From the NCBI GenBank assembly GCA_017457545.1, contig JAFTHF010000069.1, positions 1 to 7,355 of the forward strand: a stretch of 7,355 nt of DNA. The letters run 5' to 3'. Positions 4,635 to 7,355 of the stretch are shown here, piece by piece (the first letter of the stretch is position 1; the number at the start of each line of letters is the position of its first letter). This stretch comes from Clostridia bacterium. Its GTDB lineage: Bacteria > Bacillota_A > Clostridia > Oscillospirales > CAG-272. A program made the translations under genes and the position numbers. A model generated the notes under the pieces. The model had not been told where the DNA came from. It saw only the letters and a list, made by a program, of their open reading frames with translations, and did no database searches.

Positions 4635-6122
4635 ATGTTAAAGGTAGTAAATTTCATCAATGACTATCTCTCAGGCTACATACTTGTATTTTTGCTTATT
4701 GCAGTAGGACTTTTCTACTCGGTCAAGACAAAATTTGTTCAGGTTCGTTGCTTTGGAGAAGGCTTTAAAAAGGTATTCGCAAGAAACCAGAAGGACGGAG
4801 AGAGAAAGGGTCTTTCCTCATTCCAGGCTCTTGCAACAGCTGTTGCTGCACAGGTAGGTACAGGTAATATCGTTGGTGCCTGTGGCGCTATCCTTGTTGG
4901 TGGTCCCGGTGCTATTTTCTGGATGTGGATTATCGCATTCTTAGGTATGGCTACTAACTATGCAGAGGCTGTTCTTGCACAGAAGACCAAGGAAGTGGAC
5001 GAAAACGGTGAGGTTCGCGGTGGTCCTGTATATTACATCAAGAAGGCATTTACAGGTAAGGGTGGCAAGTTCCTTGCAACCTTCTTCGCAGTAGCAATCA
5101 CTATTGCCCTTGGCTTTATCGGTGCTATGGTACAGTCAAATTCCATTACATCTAATGTTTCAGGTGTGTTCAGCTCCTTCGGTGCAGACATCTCAGGCTA
5201 CACATGGATTATCGGTATTATTATCGCAGCTCTTGCCGCAGTAATCGTAATCGGTGGTGTTAAGAGAATCGCCTCCGTGACCGAAAAAATTGTACCCGTT
5301 ATGGCAATTTTGTACATTCTGGGTGGTATTTTGGTGCTTTGCGTTAATATTAAAAACGTGCCTATGGCTATCGGCTCAATCTTCAAGTATGCCTTTGTTC
5401 CTCAGGCTATTATCGGTGGTGGCTTCGGCGCTGCAATCGTAAAGGCTATTCAGAAGGGCGCGCAGAGAGGTCTTTTCTCAAACGAGGCAGGTATGGGTTC
5501 AACTCCTCATGCCCACGCACAGGCAGACGTTAAGGACCCTCACGATCAGGGTGTTGCCGCAATGGTTGGTGTGTTTATTGATACCTTTGTCGTTCTTACA
5601 ATGACAGCGCTTATCGTTCTTTGCACATTATATGCTAAGGACGGTCCCTTTGCAGCTATAAACGGCGATGTTGCAAACTTTACAGGCCTTTCCTTTAAGG
5701 AGCTTGTAGGCGCTAAGGGTTACACAGACGGCAATATGGTACAGAGTGCATTCCAGATAACCTTCAGTAAGCTTTTTGGCAACGCTGCAGGTAAAATAAT
5801 CGGTAGTATCTTCGTTGCAGTATGCCTCTTCTTCTTCGCATTCTCAACTATTATCAGCTGGAACTTCTTCGGTAAGATAAACTTTAACTACCTTTTCGGC
5901 AAGAAGGCAACAATTGCTTATTCAGCACTTTCAATCGTATGCGTATTCCTTGGCTCAATCGGTTCAAACGATCTTGTATGGGGTCTTTCCGATATGTTCA
6001 ATAACCTTATGGTTATCCCCAACGTATTGGCCCTCTTTGCCCTTGGCTCAATGGTTTACGGCAGATTTCAGAAAAAGGACGAAATCTGCGCTACAGGTAG
6101 TGTAAGCAAGGACGCAGAATAA
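4635..6122 (+). CDS. Alanine/glycine:cation symporter, AGCS family
   Basis: This 495-residue integral membrane protein has the usual AGCS length and about 11 predicted membrane segments. Family marks are SSFQALATAVAAQVGTGNIVG (61-81, including the substrate/cation-site GTGNIVG), the signature PGAIFWMW (91-98) continuing into NYAEAVLA (108-115), RGGPVYYI (128-135), and GLFSNEAGMGSTPHAHA (279-295). Members import small neutral amino acids, mainly alanine and glycine (some D-forms), with sodium or protons across the cytoplasmic membrane. The tandem glycine riboswitch upstream makes glycine the likely main substrate. The start at 4635 has AAAGGAG (4620-4626) at 8 bases. Codon choice is biased to ATC/ATT, GGT and CTT, unlike the serpin and degV, suggesting high expression. 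It is a monocistronic unit with its own promoter and terminator. The family is certain; the exact substrate and ion are inferred. Confidence 0.96.
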   Translation: MLKVVNFINDYLSGYILVFLLIAVGLFYSVKTKFVQVRCFGEGFKKVFARNQKDGERKGLSSFQALATAVAAQVGTGNIVGACGAILVGGPGAIFWMWIIAFLGMATNYAEAVLAQKTKEVDENGEVRGGPVYYIKKAFTGKGGKFLATFFAVAITIALGFIGAMVQSNSITSNVSGVFSSFGADISGYTWIIGIIIAALAAVIVIGGVKRIASVTEKIVPVMAILYILGGILVLCVNIKNVPMAIGSIFKYAFVPQAIIGGGFGAAIVKAIQKGAQRGLFSNEAGMGSTPHAHAQADVKDPHDQGVAAMVGVFIDTFVVLTMTALIVLCTLYAKDGPFAAINGDVANFTGLSFKELVGAKGYTDGNMVQSAFQITFSKLFGNAAGKIIGSIFVAVCLFFFAFSTIISWNFFGKINFNYLFGKKATIAYSALSIVCVFLGSIGSNDLVWGLSDMFNNLMVIPNVLALFALGSMVYGRFQKKDEICATGSVSKDAE

Positions 6123-6129
6123 ATAAATT

Positions 6130-6165
6130 ATCCACAGTTAAATTCCCTTAACTGTGGATTTTTTT
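6130..6165 (+). terminator. Intrinsic terminator after the symporter
   Basis: A perfect 12-bp stem ATCCACAGTTAA (6130-6141) with TTAACTGTGGAT (6148-6159) and a 6-base loop is followed by a run of T to 6165. It begins 8 bases after the symporter stop codon. The 5' side overlaps the word TTATCCACA (6128-6136). Confidence 0.92.
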
Positions 6166-6183
6166 ATTAAGATATGTTACAAT
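6155..6183 (+). promoter_or_regulatory. Possible promoter of the HAD phosphatase gene
   Basis: An extended -10 TGTTACAAT (6175-6183) lies 28 bases before the HAD start. The hexamer 17 bases upstream (TGGATT, 6155-6160) is a poor -35 and is inside the preceding terminator. The strong terminator just before it argues that the HAD gene needs its own promoter. TAGAAT at 6183-6188 is an alternative -10. Confidence 0.4.
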
Positions 6184-6210
6184 AGAATATGAAAGAAAAA
6201 GGAGTGCTAT

Positions 6211-6864
6211 ATGAAGGATTACAGTACAGTATTTTTTGATTTGGACGGAACACTTGTGGACTCCGGTGAGGGTGTGCGCAATTCCGTTGAATATGCCTTG
6301 AATAAATTTGGAATCAAGGTAGAGAATAAGGATAGCCTAAGCTGTTTTATCGGTCCACCTCTTACAGTTTCCTTCAAAACCTTTTACGGCTTTGACGATG
6401 AAAAGGCAGACCTTGGAGTTTCTTATTACCGTGAATATTATAAGGATAAGGGCATTTTCGAGGGGTACGTATATGAGGGAATAGAAGAAACCCTTAAAAG
6501 ACTTAAGGATGCAGGCAAGACCGTAATGGTAGCCACCTCCAAGCCTGAGCTTTTTGCAAAAAGAGTTCTTGAAAAATTCGGAATTGCTAAGTATTTTGAC
6601 TTTATAGCAGGTGCTACCCTTGATGACAAGACAAGTGCAAACAAGCTTGAAATAATGGATTATGCCTTAAAAAGCTGTAACGTTTCCCCTAAGGATGTAA
6701 TTATGGTTGGCGACCGACTTTTTGATATAGAGGGTGCTAAGCATTTCGGTATGGAATGTATTGCTGTTCTTTACGGCTACGGCTCAAAAGAGGAATTTAT
6801 TAAGTACGGTGCAGAGTATATCGTGGAAACTCCCAAGGATATTGCAGATTTGATACTGAAATAA
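6211..6864 (+). CDS. HAD family phosphatase, phosphoglycolate phosphatase-like
   Basis: The 217-residue product has all four HAD motifs: I, FFDLDGTLVDS (8-18) with nucleophile Asp10 and acid/base Asp12; II, VATSKP (107-112) with Thr109 or Ser110; III, Lys145 in SANKLEIM; IV, MVGDRLFDIEGA (165-176) with Asp168 and Asp172 for magnesium. The helical C1 cap lies between motifs I and II (about 20-85), with FIGPPLTVSF (46-55) typical of the Gph/PgpP-like group. Such cytoplasmic enzymes hydrolyse small phosphate monoesters, for example 2-phosphoglycolate or nucleotides; specificity cannot be read from sequence. The ribosome binding site AAAGGAG (6198-6204) lies 6 bases before the ATG. It is separated from the symporter by a strong terminator and shares a bidirectional terminator with the convergent next gene, so it appears to stand alone. 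All catalytic residues are intact. Confidence 0.9.
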   Translation: MKDYSTVFFDLDGTLVDSGEGVRNSVEYALNKFGIKVENKDSLSCFIGPPLTVSFKTFYGFDDEKADLGVSYYREYYKDKGIFEGYVYEGIEETLKRLKDAGKTVMVATSKPELFAKRVLEKFGIAKYFDFIAGATLDDKTSANKLEIMDYALKSCNVSPKDVIMVGDRLFDIEGAKHFGMECIAVLYGYGSKEEFIKYGAEYIVETPKDIADLILK

Positions 6865-6865
6865 G

Positions 6866-6896
6866 AAAATCGGACACAGGGTGTCCGATTTTTCTT
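6866..6896. terminator. Bidirectional terminator between HAD and mannosidase-like genes
   Basis: A 12-bp stem AAAATCGGACAC (6866-6877) with GTGTCCGATTTT (6881-6892), 3-base loop, is followed by T-rich sequence in both directions. It fills the 32-base gap between the two convergent stop codons and should end both transcripts. Confidence 0.9.
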
Positions 6897-7355
6897 TTAT
6901 TTAAGCTTAAGTGTAACGATTTCAAAGGGCTTGATATCAAGGGAAAGTGTGTTATTTTTAACAGTAAGCTTTTTCTGTTCCTTTTCGCTGAGATTAGCAA
7001 GGTAAGCTTCGCTTACATCAAAGCCGAATTTAACGGTTGCCTTTGTACGTGTGTTCTTTGTTTCGTACATACGTACAATAGTTTCGTTACCGTATTCAGC
7101 CTCTTTTACTGTTTCAATAATTACGTTATCCTTATCAATTGATACAAGTGAGTATTCATCAGCAAGGCTGCCGTCGCCCTCTGCCTTAAGTGCTGTCATA
7201 GGCATATTAAGATCATATGCGTATTTAACAACATCACATGAGGCAAGATTGCCTGCGTGAGGATAAATAGAGTAGGTAAACTCATGCTCACCCTGGTCAT
7301 TGTAAACACCTGTGTTACCGGGGTTCCAGTCACACTTAATAAGAGTAAGACGCAT
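6897..7355 (-). CDS. C-terminal part of a GH38-type alpha-mannosidase, 5' end outside window
   Basis: The frame is open to the right edge and ends in TAA (complement of 6897-6899), giving 152 residues. The start of the visible part, MRLTLIKCDWNP, then D-Q-G-E-H-E-F-T-Y-S-I-Y-P-H-A-G, matches the late beta-sandwich region of glycoside hydrolase family 38 alpha-mannosidases, where a D-x-G-x-H-x-F-x-Y-x-x-x-P-H pattern is usual. The end PFEIVTLKLK is also characteristic of that C-terminus. The Met at the edge is internal, not a start: the catalytic N-terminal domain of a roughly 800-1000 residue protein would lie beyond the window. Family members remove alpha-linked mannose from glycans or oligosaccharides. 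The catalytic residues cannot be checked here, so activity and linkage preference are unknown. The region is unbroken, without frameshift. Confidence 0.75.
   Translation of the reverse strand: MRLTLIKCDWNPGNTGVYNDQGEHEFTYSIYPHAGNLASCDVVKYAYDLNMPMTALKAEGDGSLADEYSLVSIDKDNVIIETVKEAEYGNETIVRMYETKNTRTKATVKFGFDVSEAYLANLSEKEQKKLTVKNNTLSLDIKPFEIVTLKLK

Noticed and set aside
6128..6136. Replication origin signalled by TTATCCACA
   Set aside because: A single perfect box within a terminator, with no cluster of boxes, AT-rich unwinding region or dnaA/dnaN genes nearby.

Overview
The window looks like chromosomal DNA from a low-to-moderate GC Clostridia-type Firmicute, most likely a gut member of the Oscillospiraceae/Ruminococcaceae or a related Eubacteriales lineage. 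This is inferred from strong AAAGGAG-type ribosome binding sites, near-consensus sigma-A promoters (two of the TTGACA-N17-TATAAT type), a tandem glycine riboswitch of Firmicutes style, an anchored serpin with the Cys-at-P14 hinge remembered from gut Clostridia, and intrinsic terminators after nearly every gene. No mobile element, CRISPR array, rRNA or tRNA was seen.

Layout, left to right. (1) 2-475 (+): C-terminal half of a PfkB-family sugar kinase, most like 2-keto-3-deoxygluconate kinase, closed by a hairpin terminator. (2) 597-2126 (+): a 509-residue serpin with an N-terminal membrane anchor and a short repeated Thr/Ser linker, followed by its own terminator. (3) 2206-3139 (+): a DegV-family (fatty-acid-binding, FakB-like) gene behind a perfect promoter that carries two copies of the same dyad, a likely two-site operator. 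(4) 3290-3331: a bidirectional terminator between degV and the convergent gene. (5) 3331-4185 (-): a two-repeat DUF11 protein with extracellular-type composition but no visible export signal. (6) 4186-4634, 449 bases without a gene: the leader of the DUF11 gene, then a forward promoter, a tandem glycine riboswitch and a terminator hairpin. (7) 4635-6122 (+): an alanine/glycine:cation symporter (AGCS family) controlled by that riboswitch. (8) 6211-6864 (+): a HAD phosphatase of the phosphoglycolate phosphatase type. (9) 6897-7355 (-): the C-terminal end of a gene resembling GH38 alpha-mannosidase, running off the right edge and sharing a bidirectional terminator with the HAD gene.

The genes appear to be mostly single transcription units rather than one pathway. 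The clearest regulatory logic is at the symporter: the 5' strand of the second aptamer's P1 helix is complementary to the 5' arm of the terminator. Glycine binding should therefore free the terminator and shut off the transporter, an OFF switch. The serpin and the mannosidase-like gene would fit a gut-associated life on host or dietary glycans in the presence of proteases, but that link is inference only. I found no clear sign of a wholly new multi-gene system. The features most worth following up are the degV operator pair, the anchored serpin with a glycine-rich reactive loop, and the signal-less DUF11 protein.
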